Part shown: positions 38,701-44,791 of the stretch, piece by piece
Position numbering within the stretch: the first letter of the stretch is position 1
Layout of the letters: each line of letters opens with the position of its first letter
DNA from: JAHBNG01 sp039028975
GTDB taxonomy: Bacteria; Chloroflexota; Anaerolineae; Caldilineales; Caldilineaceae
Length of the DNA stretch: 64,000 nt
NCBI GenBank assembly: GCA_039028975.1
Contig: JBCCHB010000030.1
Coordinates: 56,468 to 120,467 of the forward strand
Direction: 5' to 3'
Translations under genes and position numbers: made by a program
Notes under the pieces: model-generated
Database searches by the model: none
What the model was told of the DNA's origin: nothing
The model's input: only the letters and a program-made list of their open reading frames with translations

Positions 38701-39142
38701 TGCCATCCAAGTCACCATCTTCCCAGCAGACATGTCGACCATCAACAGCTACTACAAGTATGGCCCAACCACAGATAACGGGACCGATCACTGGTACGAG
38801 TTCCTCTACGACGGTACAACCGGCGCAGAGATTCTGGCCGACCGCATTATCCTCCACTTTGTGGATGGTGGTCGTGGCGACGCTGACCTAACAGCCAACG
38901 GCGTCATTGTGGACCCAGGTGCACCAGCCCTTCGCCTGAGTCCAACAGCGCTGGATGAGGTGGACGAGCCTACGCAAGTGAATTCTACAATCTTCCTACC
39001 GGTGATTAGCAATCAGGAGCAGGCTAGCAATCAGGTGAAGGCGCAATCGGTTGATAGTAATGAGGGCGCTGATACTGTACCAAGCCTACAACCAGAGGAG
39101 GTGACGCAACAGATTCTGCTGCCGATTATGATGAATCAGTAG
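26783..39142 (+). CDS. Giant LamG/thrombospondin-type-3 surface protein, paralogue B
   Basis: This 4119-residue protein starts at ATG 26783, which has AGGAAA at 26771-26776 and lies after the predicted promoter; ATG 26921 is an alternative. The order matches paralogue A: signal/transmembrane segment (about 62-85), LolA/LppX-like region, two hydrophobic helices (about 350-400), calcium-binding Asp repeats (about 483-636 and 1655-1770), a hydrophobic helix cluster (about 1233-1406), then seven LamG domains from about 1800 on, interspersed with Ig-like modules. It ends with a choice-of-anchor-U-like domain and QILLPIMMNQ. It lacks A's cadherin-like module before the last LamG. A Lys/Arg/Gln-rich segment precedes the signal anchor and is absent from A. 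A surface adhesin role is inferred. Confidence 0.9.
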   Translation: MSNQPELQRTKRSNQQNEPPPDKQSTNRQLSNKVPPERKKQREKRTMSHQTKPRTIHGRKRNNILYLALMAVSLLLIASAFSLPTRIAAAISPYQQIVQAWTKASDIGRYEYRSTAKQITYPAPALANIGRPPKEDNLAAQGQFDNRADELAFTFWLDGSFSPDTAIDIRSDGEKTWSRQGQGEWEEVQDVSGTFAPNGDPLAFLNGMRNIQDAGPDVRAFPNADIELVFQRYTFDFDGPAFGSYVTLETAKSMRQKGELPNGIQLDIPAFYAQATGAGEIWLDDAGLPARLKLSIDYGPQGSGELVTAHIMTDFFGYDQSRLNATMASLFTEPGGWLNNQLSPLQSADVQRSLLLGFGFSLFALLLMLVVVRFWRTREFRAALAFYLIVAMVVSPLLSAERVHAFGNAQDRKVANHEMVQAEAVAKQKALESLESTQFNPQADPLRSANELNADRVNAYSAASSVSASSTMASTQASTQTDTTDTDGDGLLDVQEIEWLTCVDADEDGVCDSDTTTDWDGDGLTDVQEVEMLGTVPTQTDSDGDGISDDLEIAGFTLNGTTWYLDPTEPDSNKDGVIDGLECFNWSEANPDFDAANPTGLGNCSDTDGDGTPDVFDEDNDGDGVHDTVDSSAFNVYTGYTEENPLEVSVANLTTDEPVLVTVELRPENAEELNYFGHVLDWPSEDRSGQIQRISNSTWQSTSVYTSTAPNATNGDVRLIPMLEISIPSESGHFGNLPVLDTAPIARSAEITVDTWLDSAALSGYGVMVLDVLDSNNDPTGDLVAYAPLMPFSNSNGDETAGYAAKMLYQPSQGTGTVADWGATHEYRLVWLVQMLTDPCPTDNADCDDDERLSDQYSVVHNYYEDWQLTGLSISEQHGLDATIIYEDPTVAGDVNYPEELYNLAWNLSESFVNGLDCGLSNAANGTCSSDSVRDVTVATMDSAISTWTSQAPAGTALVAETPVSYPHKDYLNEIAITDAKDLLINQFQTSYADKWPTLLFAYEYTERTVGLDEAQAAAGESPVFDMSAYDKTTTAGYNWGTYYYADGQWQDKALETYLGELDALLQTNEEYFTAAGSQDGLEDDEGYASAALGKRRLFQLFYATIYRGVSGLVAYHSDSTIYPTNAVNETTNFSDRWSISLPTTGANIAFAQGVSAEFVNSFGQALTHKLEGFDIRAVSAGNGLIQLEFVNEGKFWKAFGDAFGTERNPLVSSVDDVDFDFRAKFKGTVNGMTKAVGYVGAAMAVGAITAFVVQAACSDCAWAGVVINAVEVAANFAEIVSLLRAFVVLKNLEQGLSFAKTLTSIAGSSAGSAALVVVVAVITLAVLWTVYLVNYVDKGASFAKRMATAFTTAATIVTVVFTLIALVAIAVATTGVVGAVVALVVLVALAVLGFWEAVCGIDSAVRGDNACTGPISAFTEWVAEALTEVNDVIINMNSDDRLDIGFDEISLEYSRRGFATDNYLNYTLAVTNTLHTKDSYIDAIDARQANFLYSLQTNTSDPYPDLSIGVLPPCDAAHVGSCYDVLGQVDTEEHVYENPQTGETQTITIPIYGLQMNSSVTTTVDLSAYPGINRNVAENLYIGESFSIPFELCDTWLFGTETNCEFYGTKEEGDPGWNAIPLTAEQSYDILPATVADFVAGDWAATGTIAWPNQKDLDNDGRLSIDDGGEDPDDTDADMDDDGLTDGFELDANLDLDNADTDGDGLLDGEELRYNTSATTTDTDGDGLSDYEEVQGWLHTYDVTNNLETRVWSDPLSKDTDGDLLSDLQEFLLSFHPGVEDDPAVVDTLVEISEFDVKESAAPLAIWAFDEDEDAAAFVDRSGQGSTASCDSTTTCPTAGEEGRYGNALDFDGGDSLTAALATELADRSFTLSAWAKLEAGNASGYIISHASDELEFVFANDSTLRCKIPGATITAAVPSVDEWYHWACTYDAEGDTLTIYRDGSQVNSGSVSSDYSSSGTVVLGDGFIGLLDEVAIYGDVLSDDEIVGLASGGYNLDDGFVRAGAAVDYSVTLTNTASTDASGILVNELNTYDPLVEAPNVVLHMDATEVITTFVNSTNDTYAATCGIGTCPTPTTSVEKPSWGPYYGNPAKHNNNVSWSGQLMHFDGVDDAIALPELATGPTTAIAFWARLESKPGDKAYLLYSEPDVGYSLYVNSAGKLYFDDGQGATIVNEFDGSDITIEESIWYHYIVAPDNDSDFGDLIVSWPHSDGTQEVASETDKLAWINEVQTPQFGPGIIGNNADGDKPFHGQIAQFAYYQVSPDSSVGRDAFKLSEEFGAWTRYDMRENGIFEHGECGDGSCEVAPSLLLEFEDWSNTSLTSVRNSVNNADARCETTDTCPQTTSDAQYDEALAFDGDDYLTLDGIELDNRSFTIATWAKRDSTGNADFIIGQGEAVDYQGLHMGFRSNNRFTCAFYADDVNSPTAYTDSNWNHWVCSYDAATKMQRIFRNGILVESREASDHYQGSGPLYIGKHFDQRHFAGNLDEVMILPNAIDSEEGAQVLMGGTYPFSEIDRAVQTFTLPAGDSLVVSGSATLDDEVASQVQELWQQVDATLDGDVSSDAISATDLALYLPLDHNVDSTQMVDLANTPNGTCIVDCPTGGYMGPVERSAYFDGVDDAFYLDDVVPSSDQVTFSAWVKAKRGTLLDIRDMGTRELGDFIGWNGLEIDVDGAKLHGENSTIYVPYTLADNEWTHLAVVVDQPSDWEMTVYVNGAQVDQQTAAASEITSIGSGMATIGVQKNLAHLLEGQLDEVRLYSTAMSAAEVAAEYEESRPLLYLPLDEDESATSVASEFGGVGVPSSDVGLGADGRLDNAAYFDGESYITLDGVDALNAVDDAVTVMAWVKPEELTGRQRIISTGKAAARGWSFGLNGDKLRFTLFGVTDIDDSVVTINSDLWQHVAVTFDQTNGTQFYVNGALSGTSGGSSALTAVDTDPIYVGALTRNDDAPGEFFSGAIDEVVVYDRELTAEEVESAFSWQFRTYREVGAATFTVDADAPTVALASTATYREDYTTWLSVESIPSDAQLQVAALDQTSSIVRVEMGQQGPNDSSTAWYDAPACIDATADGHWCALFRPDGEGAYQMQFRAVDAVGNITTNSDVETIYVDSTPPVMTLDSSFTGLLDATRPDDAELRWILSLSGTVTDPVISNTSQAGSGLSADETAIVVKDEVGNVVGDSSQRVTVDESSGTWQVDFEFETNPPFGTYTVEAVAVDMLGNRIADDTQIGSFQLDERAPSAKYMDGSVDGLSFNTSLYAKDYFSTTIDTTGLTPMAISGTLSIGGLATSAADWPGASAFYHFEDADVAASIQDASGNSLTASCANCPSAVTGSSPYGQALSFDGVDDYVSVPHLHDPADGAFSAMAWFNVTDVTTGRPILQQADGSGSAGRTWLYVHTNGTLASFLGGSALLGSTTVTPGSWHHAAVTYDGTTLNLYLDGKLEKSEERSVEASDGEMLIGADKILNTHFYGSIDEVAIYSRSLLESQIYAAARQPQSTIASVEARLTKFDDGSSTTQETTMDWTAATLGSAASAITDWSFTVDDDSHEGYYKLEVRSSDSNGNVESGSTIWRGRIDRVTPAIAITLGDIVSDSVSYDFTVTDMILDADSLTHPCDSADVIETTWSNGDSLLDGATYELTASCTISYTDAMNAEVTACDAAGNCSTSDILDNPAFHLPLDEANLATTFADASGNGNDATCSSIECPMAGQPGQYGTAAYFDDDNYLTVPNVLNPAETPWTAAVWFKVTDLTWNRVILSQEDDISTGRTWLGVTTGGKIWSKIGGPGLNSTQTVTLDQWHHAAVTYDETTLRIYLDGQLEATLDVAAESNAGELYVGANKLFSNNFNGTLDAVVIYDIALSDAQVAELAADPDSSSGDVQITDIDADNVPDAIEEGAPNNGDGNGDGTLDSQQANVTSLPAASGTAGEYVTLAAPNGTELVNVSVSANAPATEPNGVTFPIGHLAFGVQNVAVGGAIQVTIFPADMSTINSYYKYGPTTDNGTDHWYEFLYDGTTGAEILADRIILHFVDGGRGDADLTANGVIVDPGAPALRLSPTALDEVDEPTQVNSTIFLPVISNQEQASNQVKAQSVDSNEGADTVPSLQPEEVTQQILLPIMMNQ

Positions 39143-39206
39143 ACTCGTGACCGGTGACTGGCGGTTAGACCTAAAGAGACCAAATGCCAGTTACCAAAGC
39201 TAGGCA

Positions 39207-39238
39207 AGGGCCTCTCGCCAAGCGAGAGGCTCTTTCTA
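39207..39238 (+). terminator. Rho-independent terminator after giant B
   Basis: The stem GCCTCTCGC (39210-39218) pairs with GCGAGAGGC (39222-39230) around a CAA loop and runs into TCTTTCT. It lies about 65 bases after the giant gene. Confidence 0.85.
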
Positions 39239-39309
39239 ATAGCATTCAGCGACGACATTATGTATTACGTTATTATATAGTTTTTGAGATAATGTTTTTC
39301 CGGCGTTCA

Positions 39310-39340
39310 GACCAGACAGGTTTTTAAAACCTGTCTGGTC
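39310..39340. repeat. Perfect hairpin, dispersed palindrome or second terminator
   Basis: A 15-bp perfect inverted repeat (arm GACCAGACAGGTTTT, 39310-39324 with 39326-39340) is followed by TTTGG. It may be a backup terminator after giant B. Confidence 0.6.
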
Positions 39341-39403
39341 TTTGGAAATTCTTTTTCTGGATGTCTATAGTACGTTATCGCCTCTATGTAGCTACTTTTT
39401 TAC

Positions 39404-39504
39404 TTGGGAACGATATTAGTGAGGTTTGGGAACGTTTTTGCCCCCGTTTGGGAACGATATTGAACTCCTTTGGCGACGAATTGGGCATGTTTGACTGCTA
39501 AACT
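39404..39504 (+). promoter_or_regulatory. Extended SARP-type promoter array (copy 4)
   Basis: TTGGGAACG occurs at 39404, 39426 and 39448, TTGGCGACG at 39470 and TTGGGCATG at 39481, giving steps of 22, 22, 22 and 11 bp. A -10-like TAAACT (39499-39504) lies 18 bp after the last repeat start. The layout is that of the class I arrays with one extra repeat and a longer core. No gene begins immediately downstream; the next CDS is at 39791, so the array may make a long leader RNA or be a relic. Confidence 0.65.
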
Positions 39505-39546
39505 ATGGGTAACCATTCATTTTATAGATAGGCGTTATAGCCACTA

Positions 39547-39624
39547 GGTACCGATACTGAGGTACCGATACTGAGGTGCCGATACTGAGGTACCGATACT
39601 GAGGTGCCGATACTGAGGTACCGA
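39547..39624 (+). repeat. Tandem 14-bp repeat
   Basis: Five full copies and one partial copy of GGTACCGATACTGA, with an A/G variant at the fourth base, run head to tail. It lies in the leader region between the two promoter arrays. It is a slippage-prone simple repeat with no coding role seen. Confidence 0.9.
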
Positions 39625-39684
39625 CATAGTGAGCATAGGTAGAATTCATCATGACAAATAAAATAATTACCCAAAAACAGCAAA

Positions 39685-39740
39685 TGGATGCGATAGAGAC
39701 TCCTGCTCGCGACGATCTGGACACGATTGACTGCTATACT
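39685..39740 (+). promoter_or_regulatory. SARP-type promoter array, class II, for the small exported protein
   Basis: TGGATGCG lies at 39685, TCGCGACG at 39707 and TGGACACG at 39718 (steps of 22 and 11 bp). The -10 TATACT is at 39735-39740, 17 bp after the last octamer start, within TGCTATACT. The gene starts about 50 bases downstream. Confidence 0.65.
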
Positions 39741-39790
39741 ATTGCTATAGTAGTCAATAGTAGATTAGAACCATTTGCAAAGGACCTATC

Positions 39791-40276
39791 ATGTTAATCA
39801 AAACCATTAGCCGAAAGCAACGTATATACCTATTAGTCGGCGTGCTGGCTCTGCTCTTGGTTGCGGCATTGCTCTGGAGCAATAGTAATCCGGGCGGACT
39901 CTTTGGTACGGCGGTCAATACCAGCGCCGTTGTGGTAGAGAACAGCGAGTGTGGCGCGCGGCGTAGCGATGTCTGCATTGAGCTGGACTTCAACCACGAG
40001 ATTGTGCTGGCCGACACTGATGGCATGGCTGTCGAAGTTGGCTATCGAGTACAGGCACTTGTCAACAATGATCTGTCTCGGGCTACCATTACAAATGTCA
40101 TCGGGACAGGGAGCAGTAACCAGCCAGCCGACGATGCACCTGAAGTGGCACAGAATGGCGAGACGACGACAGCAGGTTCCGCTGCGGACACCGTGCAAGA
40201 TCCTAGACAGAACTTGGTCCAGCCCGAGGTCACCACGACGCACATCGTGTTGTTGCCACTCGTCATGAAAGGGTAG
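39791..40276 (+). CDS. Small exported protein with Leu-Pro C-terminal tail
   Basis: This 161-residue protein has an N-terminal signal/transmembrane helix (about residues 12-29, LLVGVLALLLVAALLW). The middle holds two Cys (SECGARRSDVC) and beta-rich sequence (IELDFNHEIVLADTDG), followed by a low-complexity Gln/Asp/Thr region. It ends HIVLLPLVMKG, the tail found on much larger exported proteins in this window. I do not recognise a family for the body. The ribosome binding site is AAAGGA at 39779-39784. It has its own class II promoter array. Confidence 0.75.
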   Translation: MLIKTISRKQRIYLLVGVLALLLVAALLWSNSNPGGLFGTAVNTSAVVVENSECGARRSDVCIELDFNHEIVLADTDGMAVEVGYRVQALVNNDLSRATITNVIGTGSSNQPADDAPEVAQNGETTTAGSAADTVQDPRQNLVQPEVTTTHIVLLPLVMKG

Positions 40277-40370
40277 TAAGCAGTTCCTTCGTAATGCAAT
40301 TCGTGTTTTCACGGCAAGAAAAGGTCAATTCTCAGAGTAAATTCGAGGAATGAACTTTTTTTCACGCGAA

Positions 40371-40421
40371 GGCGCAAAGCCGCCAAGTTGTTCTTTGCGT
40401 CTTCGCGGCTTTGCGTGAGAC
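40371..40421. repeat. Dispersed palindromic repeat (TTCACGCGAAGGCGCAAAGC)
   Basis: The left arm TCACGCGAAGGCGCAAAGCC is matched in inverted orientation by sequence containing CTTCGCGGCTTTGCGTGAGA. It is an intergenic element just before the cNMP-binding gene. The upstream in-frame start at 40388 would lie inside it and is therefore rejected. Confidence 0.7.
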
Positions 40422-40456
40422 ATTTTGGTTATGGCGAGGTTAGGAGACTCTCGAAA

Positions 40457-41233
40457 ATGGTCACTATAAGGTCACAGCAGAGAACGCAAGCAATGGTCGA
40501 TATGCTCCAATCCATCGAGCTATTTGCCAAAACGCCAGCATCGATTCTGGCCGAAGTAGCCCTGTTGTTTGAAAAGGTTTCGCTAACTGCCGGGGCCGAT
40601 GTTTTTGCCGAAGGTGAGCCAGGAGACGCCTTGTATGTTTTGGATGCGGGACGCGTGCACATTCACTGTAGCGGACGGACACTGATATACTTGGAGCGGG
40701 GTACGATGTTTGGCGAAATGGCACTCCTCGATCCAGAACCACGGAGCGCCACAGTCACCGTCGTCTCTGATGCCATTCTCTGGCGTCTGGATCGTCAGCC
40801 CTTTTATCAGCTTATGGAGACTCGCCCTGAGGTCGTCAGCGGCATTATTCAGGTCCTCTGTCGCCAGTTGCGGGTACGCCTGCATGATATGATTGACGAT
40901 CACCATTATATCCAGCAGGTGGCGCGGCTTACCGCTACCGCCGCCGCTGTTGAAAGCGGTGACTATGCGCCGGAGCGTATAGAGAGCGTCGCATCCCGCT
41001 CCGATGAGTTAGGCCAATTAGCCCGCGTCTTTCAAGGCATGATCCGCGAAGTCGCGGCCCGGGAGCAACGTCTGGAGGATCAGGTGCAAGAGCTACGCAT
41101 CGAAGTCGATAAAGCGCGCCAGGCCCAACAGGTGGCGCAGATTACGAGTACCGACTATTTTCAAGAATTGCGCGGCAAAGCCGACGGCCTACGCAGCAGA
41201 ATTGCTGCAAGCAAGAAGAGACAACATGGCTAA
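40457..41233 (+). CDS. Soluble cNMP-binding protein with HAMP domain and coiled coil
   Basis: This 258-residue protein has no transmembrane segment. Residues about 18-130 form a cyclic-nucleotide-binding domain with an intact phosphate-binding cassette (FGEMALLDPEPRSATV). About 148-205 matches a HAMP domain (LTATAAAVESGDY, then SRSDELGQLARVFQGM), followed by a coiled coil to about 235 and a basic tail. There is no DNA-binding helix-turn-helix of the CRP type, so it is not a classical transcription factor. ATG 40457 follows TAGGAG. The stop overlaps the start of the ParA/MinD-like gene by eight bases, which implies translational coupling and joint function. The ligand (cAMP, cGMP or other) is unknown. 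Confidence 0.88.
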   Translation: MVTIRSQQRTQAMVDMLQSIELFAKTPASILAEVALLFEKVSLTAGADVFAEGEPGDALYVLDAGRVHIHCSGRTLIYLERGTMFGEMALLDPEPRSATVTVVSDAILWRLDRQPFYQLMETRPEVVSGIIQVLCRQLRVRLHDMIDDHHYIQQVARLTATAAAVESGDYAPERIESVASRSDELGQLARVFQGMIREVAAREQRLEDQVQELRIEVDKARQAQQVAQITSTDYFQELRGKADGLRSRIAASKKRQHG

Positions 41234-41993
41234 AATCATTTCAATCCACTCCTTTCGAGGCGGCACAGGAAAGTCCAATACAACAGCCAATGTGGCGGCG
41301 CTGCTAGCACAAGACGGGCGACGGGTGGGCGTGATTGATACGGACATTCAGTCGCCTGGAATCCATGCCCTCTTTCAACTCCACGAAGATGAGATCAACG
41401 TCTCCCTCAACGACTATCTATGGGGGACGCATCCCGTATACGAGGCGGCTTACGATGTCTCCAACGTGCTAGGTGCCATTGCCAGTACCAGCGCCAACAA
41501 CGGCAAGCTCTATCTGATCCCCGCCAGCATCAAGACCAACGCAATCGCACGCATACTGCGCGAAGGATACGATCCAGGCGCGCTGAGCGACGGTTTTACC
41601 GATCTGATCACGGCGTTAGAGCTGGACTACTTACTGCTCGACACCCATCCTGGCCTCAACGAAGAGACGCTCTTGTCCATCGCCATATCGGACACCCTCG
41701 TCATCGTCCTGCGCCCAGACGCCCAAGACTACCAGGGCACTGGCGTGACCGTAGAGGTGGCTCGCAAGCTGGGGACAGAAAAGATGCTGCTGGTAGTCAA
41801 CAAAATGCCCCACATCTTCGATCCGGACGATGTCAAAGAGCAGGTCGAAGCCACCTATCAGGCTGAGGTTGGCATGGTCTTCCCCCACAGCGATGAGTTG
41901 ATGGCCCTGGCTAGCGCCAAGCTCTTTGTGGTGGCCTACCCAGAGCACCCCATGACGGACCGGTATCGCGGCTTAGCTGCATTGCTGGCATAA
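41226..41993 (+). CDS. ParA/MinD-family ATPase
   Basis: This 255-residue protein starts MAKIISIHSFRGGTGKSNTT with a deviant Walker A motif (RGGTGKS, residues 11-17; the signature first-position basic residue is Arg rather than Lys). Further motifs are GVIDTDIQSPG (A') and LLLDTHPGL (Walker B). The predicted role is ATP-dependent dimerisation on a surface such as membrane, nucleoid or another protein, as for MinD, ParA or McdA. It has no ParB partner nearby. Its eight-base overlap with the cNMP/HAMP gene points to a cyclic-nucleotide-gated positioning pair (inference). A C-terminal MinD-type amphipathic helix is not obvious. Confidence 0.9.
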   Translation: MAKIISIHSFRGGTGKSNTTANVAALLAQDGRRVGVIDTDIQSPGIHALFQLHEDEINVSLNDYLWGTHPVYEAAYDVSNVLGAIASTSANNGKLYLIPASIKTNAIARILREGYDPGALSDGFTDLITALELDYLLLDTHPGLNEETLLSIAISDTLVIVLRPDAQDYQGTGVTVEVARKLGTEKMLLVVNKMPHIFDPDDVKEQVEATYQAEVGMVFPHSDELMALASAKLFVVAYPEHPMTDRYRGLAALLA

Positions 41994-42059
41994 GCCACGC
42001 TCAAGATTGGTTCTTGAGTAACGTACCAGATCATCTGTTGTACATTTAGCAAGAAAATT

Positions 42060-42140
42060 GCTAATGGTGAATGGTGAATGAAGGTGCCTTGGAAGCGAAC
42101 CCGTTCACCATTTAAAATTCACCATTTACCATTCACAATT
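42060..42140. repeat. Imperfect inverted repeat, AATGGTGAATGGTGAATG type
   Basis: Left arm AATGGTGAATGGTGAATG is matched on the right by CACCATTTACCATTCAC. It is a non-coding palindromic element in the 257-bp gap after the ParA/MinD-like gene. The rest of 41994-42250 shows no promoter I trust. Confidence 0.65.
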
Positions 42141-42250
42141 CTGGCTTGGCCAGGCTGGGAATTAGAGACGTTAGCTCTGACTACACAAGAGTCGGTTGAA
42201 CACTCACAATTTAAGGCTCCTGCCGTTGCACCAATCACAGATTAACAGAG

Positions 42251-44791
42251 ATGAAAAGAGATAATCATAGATCACAAAGACGAAGAGAGCTTCTTGGGGT
42301 CGTGATGGGCGTTGCACTCTTTATTTGGTTTGTCTTGCGCCTGCAACCGCTCTTTGCCGCCGCGAGCCAGGAAGGCACCATCTGTGACACCGTCAGCGAG
42401 ATTCCGCAGGTGGAGTGTCAGAGCCTGGTCACCCTCTATGAGCGTACAGATGGCGCGAATTGGCTCAACCAAGCAGACTGGCTCAGTACCACGACGCCCT
42501 GTACGTGGCATGGCGTTACCTGTTATGTTGGTCGCGTTACCAAACTAGACCTGCAAAGCAACCAGCTAAGTGGGACAATTCCGGCAGAGGTGGGCAATCT
42601 GTCTGTGCTGGAAGAGCTTCTGCTCTTCAACAATCAACTATCCGGAGAGATTCCGGTTGAGTTGGGCAATCTCTCTGCGCTTCAGCAGCTGTGGCTGGCC
42701 GTTAATCAATTAACAGGTCCCATACCAACCGAGTTGGGCAACCTGACTAATCTCGTCGCGCTGCGGTTAGAATACAATGGACTCAATGAAACCATGCCCA
42801 CTAGCCTGACCCAGTTGGTCAATCTGCACACCGCCCCCTACAACGGCCTGAATGTGGGATACAATAGGCTAACCGCGTCCGACTCAGCACTGGTCAACTT
42901 TCTCCGTGAAAAAGACCCCGACTGGGACCAAACTCAAACCGTTCCGCCTACCAATGTAGATGTGACCATCCAATCAATCGGCAGCATCGAGCTGACCTGG
43001 ACGCCCATTGCCTATCAAGATAACGGCGGAGCGTACGAGATTGGCGTGGCTACAACGGCGGGTGGCCCTTATACGCTGCATGGTAGCACAATTGATAAGA
43101 CTGCAATGAGCTACCTGGCCAGCAAGCTAGAGCCTGGCACCTCCTACTACTTTGTGGTGCGCAGCCGCACGCCAGCCCACGGATCACAACAAAATGAATT
43201 AGAAAGTGCGTTTGGTTTGGAAGTCATGGCGGCAACGCCCGCTGTTCCCGCTAATTTTTGCGACAGCGTGACCGATATCCTAGCGGATGAGTGTGGCGGT
43301 CTGCAACGTCTCTTTGCCGATAGTGCGGGCACAGCCTGGAAAGAGAGTGCAGGATGGATGACGACGCCCACTGCTTGTAGCTGGCATGGCATAACCTGTG
43401 ACGCTGGCCGCATTGTGGAACTCGATCTGGCAGCCAATGAACTGAGCGGCGCGATTCCCGTTGAATTGGGTAGCCTGGCCAGACTAGAACGGCTCTATAT
43501 GGAACGGAACGAACTCACTGGGCCAATCCCAGGCGAGCTTGGGAATTTGACCAGTCTGACAGAGCTATACTTGGCAGAGAATGGGCTGAGCGGCACTATC
43601 CCAGCCGCGCTGGGACAGCTGGCCAGCCTCCAACTGCTAGATCTAAACGGCAATCAACTGGACGGCAATATTCCTGCCGAGCTGGGCAACTTGACAATGC
43701 TTGAAGGGCTTTGGCTGGATGGCAATCAACTAAGCGGCAGCATTCCGGCCGCATTGGGCGAGTTGGCGAACCTACAGACCCTCTGGCTCTTCAATAACCA
43801 GTTGAGTGACCCATTGCCGACCGCGTTGGGCGATCTGACTAGTCTACGTGATTTGCGATTGCATGGAAATCAGTTAACCGGTGTCATCCCGCTTGACTTC
43901 GGTAAGCTCACCAGCCTGAAGCGGCTCTACCTGCACAACAACCAACTGAACGGGGACATTCCCACTGAGTTGAGTAACTTAGCCAATCTAGAAAGACTCT
44001 ATCTGTACGACAACCATTTGAGCGGCGCAATTCCAGCCGAGTTGGGCGACTTAACCAATTTGAGCTGGCTTCAACTTCATGGCAATCAGTTGCAGGAAGC
44101 GATTCCCTCGGAGCTGGGCAATCTTGCTGTGTTGGAATGGCTCAACCTCTATGAGAATCGACTGAGCGGGACCATTCCGTCTGAACTGGGGAACTTACAG
44201 GGGCTAATCGGACTGAATCTGCACGGCAACCAACTGAGCGGTTCCATCCCGGCTGCGTTGGGCAACCTCGCGAACCTGACATCATTGAATCTCTCACGAA
44301 ACGCGCTAACGGGTCCAGTGCCGGTGGAACTTGCCAACCTGACCCAATTGAATGGGGCCACGCCTGACGCAACCGATCTGGGCTACAATGGCCTCACCGC
44401 GTCAACCGCCGCGCTGCAGACTTTCCTTGATGGCATAGACCCAGACTGGGCAGAGACCCAAACCGCGCCCCCCGCGTACGTTCAATCTACCCCCACGGGT
44501 GCCACCAGCGTATCCCTCACTTGGTCTCCCATCCCCTATACGGGCGACGGCGGTCACTATGAAATCAGCAGCGCCCCATCGCCCGATGGCCCCATTACAT
44601 ACCATGGGGCGACGCCCGATAAGGCAACATCTAGCTATCAGGTCGAGAATCTGCCACCCGATACAACCCATTACTTCTTTGTGCGCAGCTACACCCCAGC
44701 CCACGACCAGCAGCAAAATGAGGTGTGGAGTAAATATAGGTTGGCGGTCTCTGCTGAACATATCCTCTATCTGCCGTTGGTTAGCCGTTGA
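42251..44791 (+). CDS. Exported plant-type leucine-rich repeat protein with two fibronectin-III-like modules
   Basis: This 846-residue protein has a signal peptide at about residues 10-38. It is built from two similar halves. Each half begins with an LRR N-cap like that of plant receptor kinases (ALxxLYxxTxGxxW, then CTWHGVTC or CSWHGITC). Leucine-rich repeats of the LSGxIPxxLGxLxxL plant type follow, about five in the first half and about thirteen in the second, and each half closes with a fibronectin-III-like module (SIELTWTPI and SVSLTWSPI; SYYFVVRS and HYFFVRSYTP). The protein ends HILYLPLVSR, the shared Leu-Pro tail. Likely a surface binding protein. The internal duplication is clear at the sequence level. 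Confidence 0.9.
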   Translation: MKRDNHRSQRRRELLGVVMGVALFIWFVLRLQPLFAAASQEGTICDTVSEIPQVECQSLVTLYERTDGANWLNQADWLSTTTPCTWHGVTCYVGRVTKLDLQSNQLSGTIPAEVGNLSVLEELLLFNNQLSGEIPVELGNLSALQQLWLAVNQLTGPIPTELGNLTNLVALRLEYNGLNETMPTSLTQLVNLHTAPYNGLNVGYNRLTASDSALVNFLREKDPDWDQTQTVPPTNVDVTIQSIGSIELTWTPIAYQDNGGAYEIGVATTAGGPYTLHGSTIDKTAMSYLASKLEPGTSYYFVVRSRTPAHGSQQNELESAFGLEVMAATPAVPANFCDSVTDILADECGGLQRLFADSAGTAWKESAGWMTTPTACSWHGITCDAGRIVELDLAANELSGAIPVELGSLARLERLYMERNELTGPIPGELGNLTSLTELYLAENGLSGTIPAALGQLASLQLLDLNGNQLDGNIPAELGNLTMLEGLWLDGNQLSGSIPAALGELANLQTLWLFNNQLSDPLPTALGDLTSLRDLRLHGNQLTGVIPLDFGKLTSLKRLYLHNNQLNGDIPTELSNLANLERLYLYDNHLSGAIPAELGDLTNLSWLQLHGNQLQEAIPSELGNLAVLEWLNLYENRLSGTIPSELGNLQGLIGLNLHGNQLSGSIPAALGNLANLTSLNLSRNALTGPVPVELANLTQLNGATPDATDLGYNGLTASTAALQTFLDGIDPDWAETQTAPPAYVQSTPTGATSVSLTWSPIPYTGDGGHYEISSAPSPDGPITYHGATPDKATSSYQVENLPPDTTHYFFVRSYTPAHDQQQNEVWSKYRLAVSAEHILYLPLVSR

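Noticed and set aside
39547..39624. CRISPR array
   Set aside because: The 14-bp units are directly abutting with no unique spacers, and there are no cas genes in the window.
39651..39797. A 48-codon open frame overlapping the start of the 161-residue gene
   Set aside because: It has no ribosome binding site and runs across the class II array and -10, so most of it would precede the transcript start. Treated as chance.
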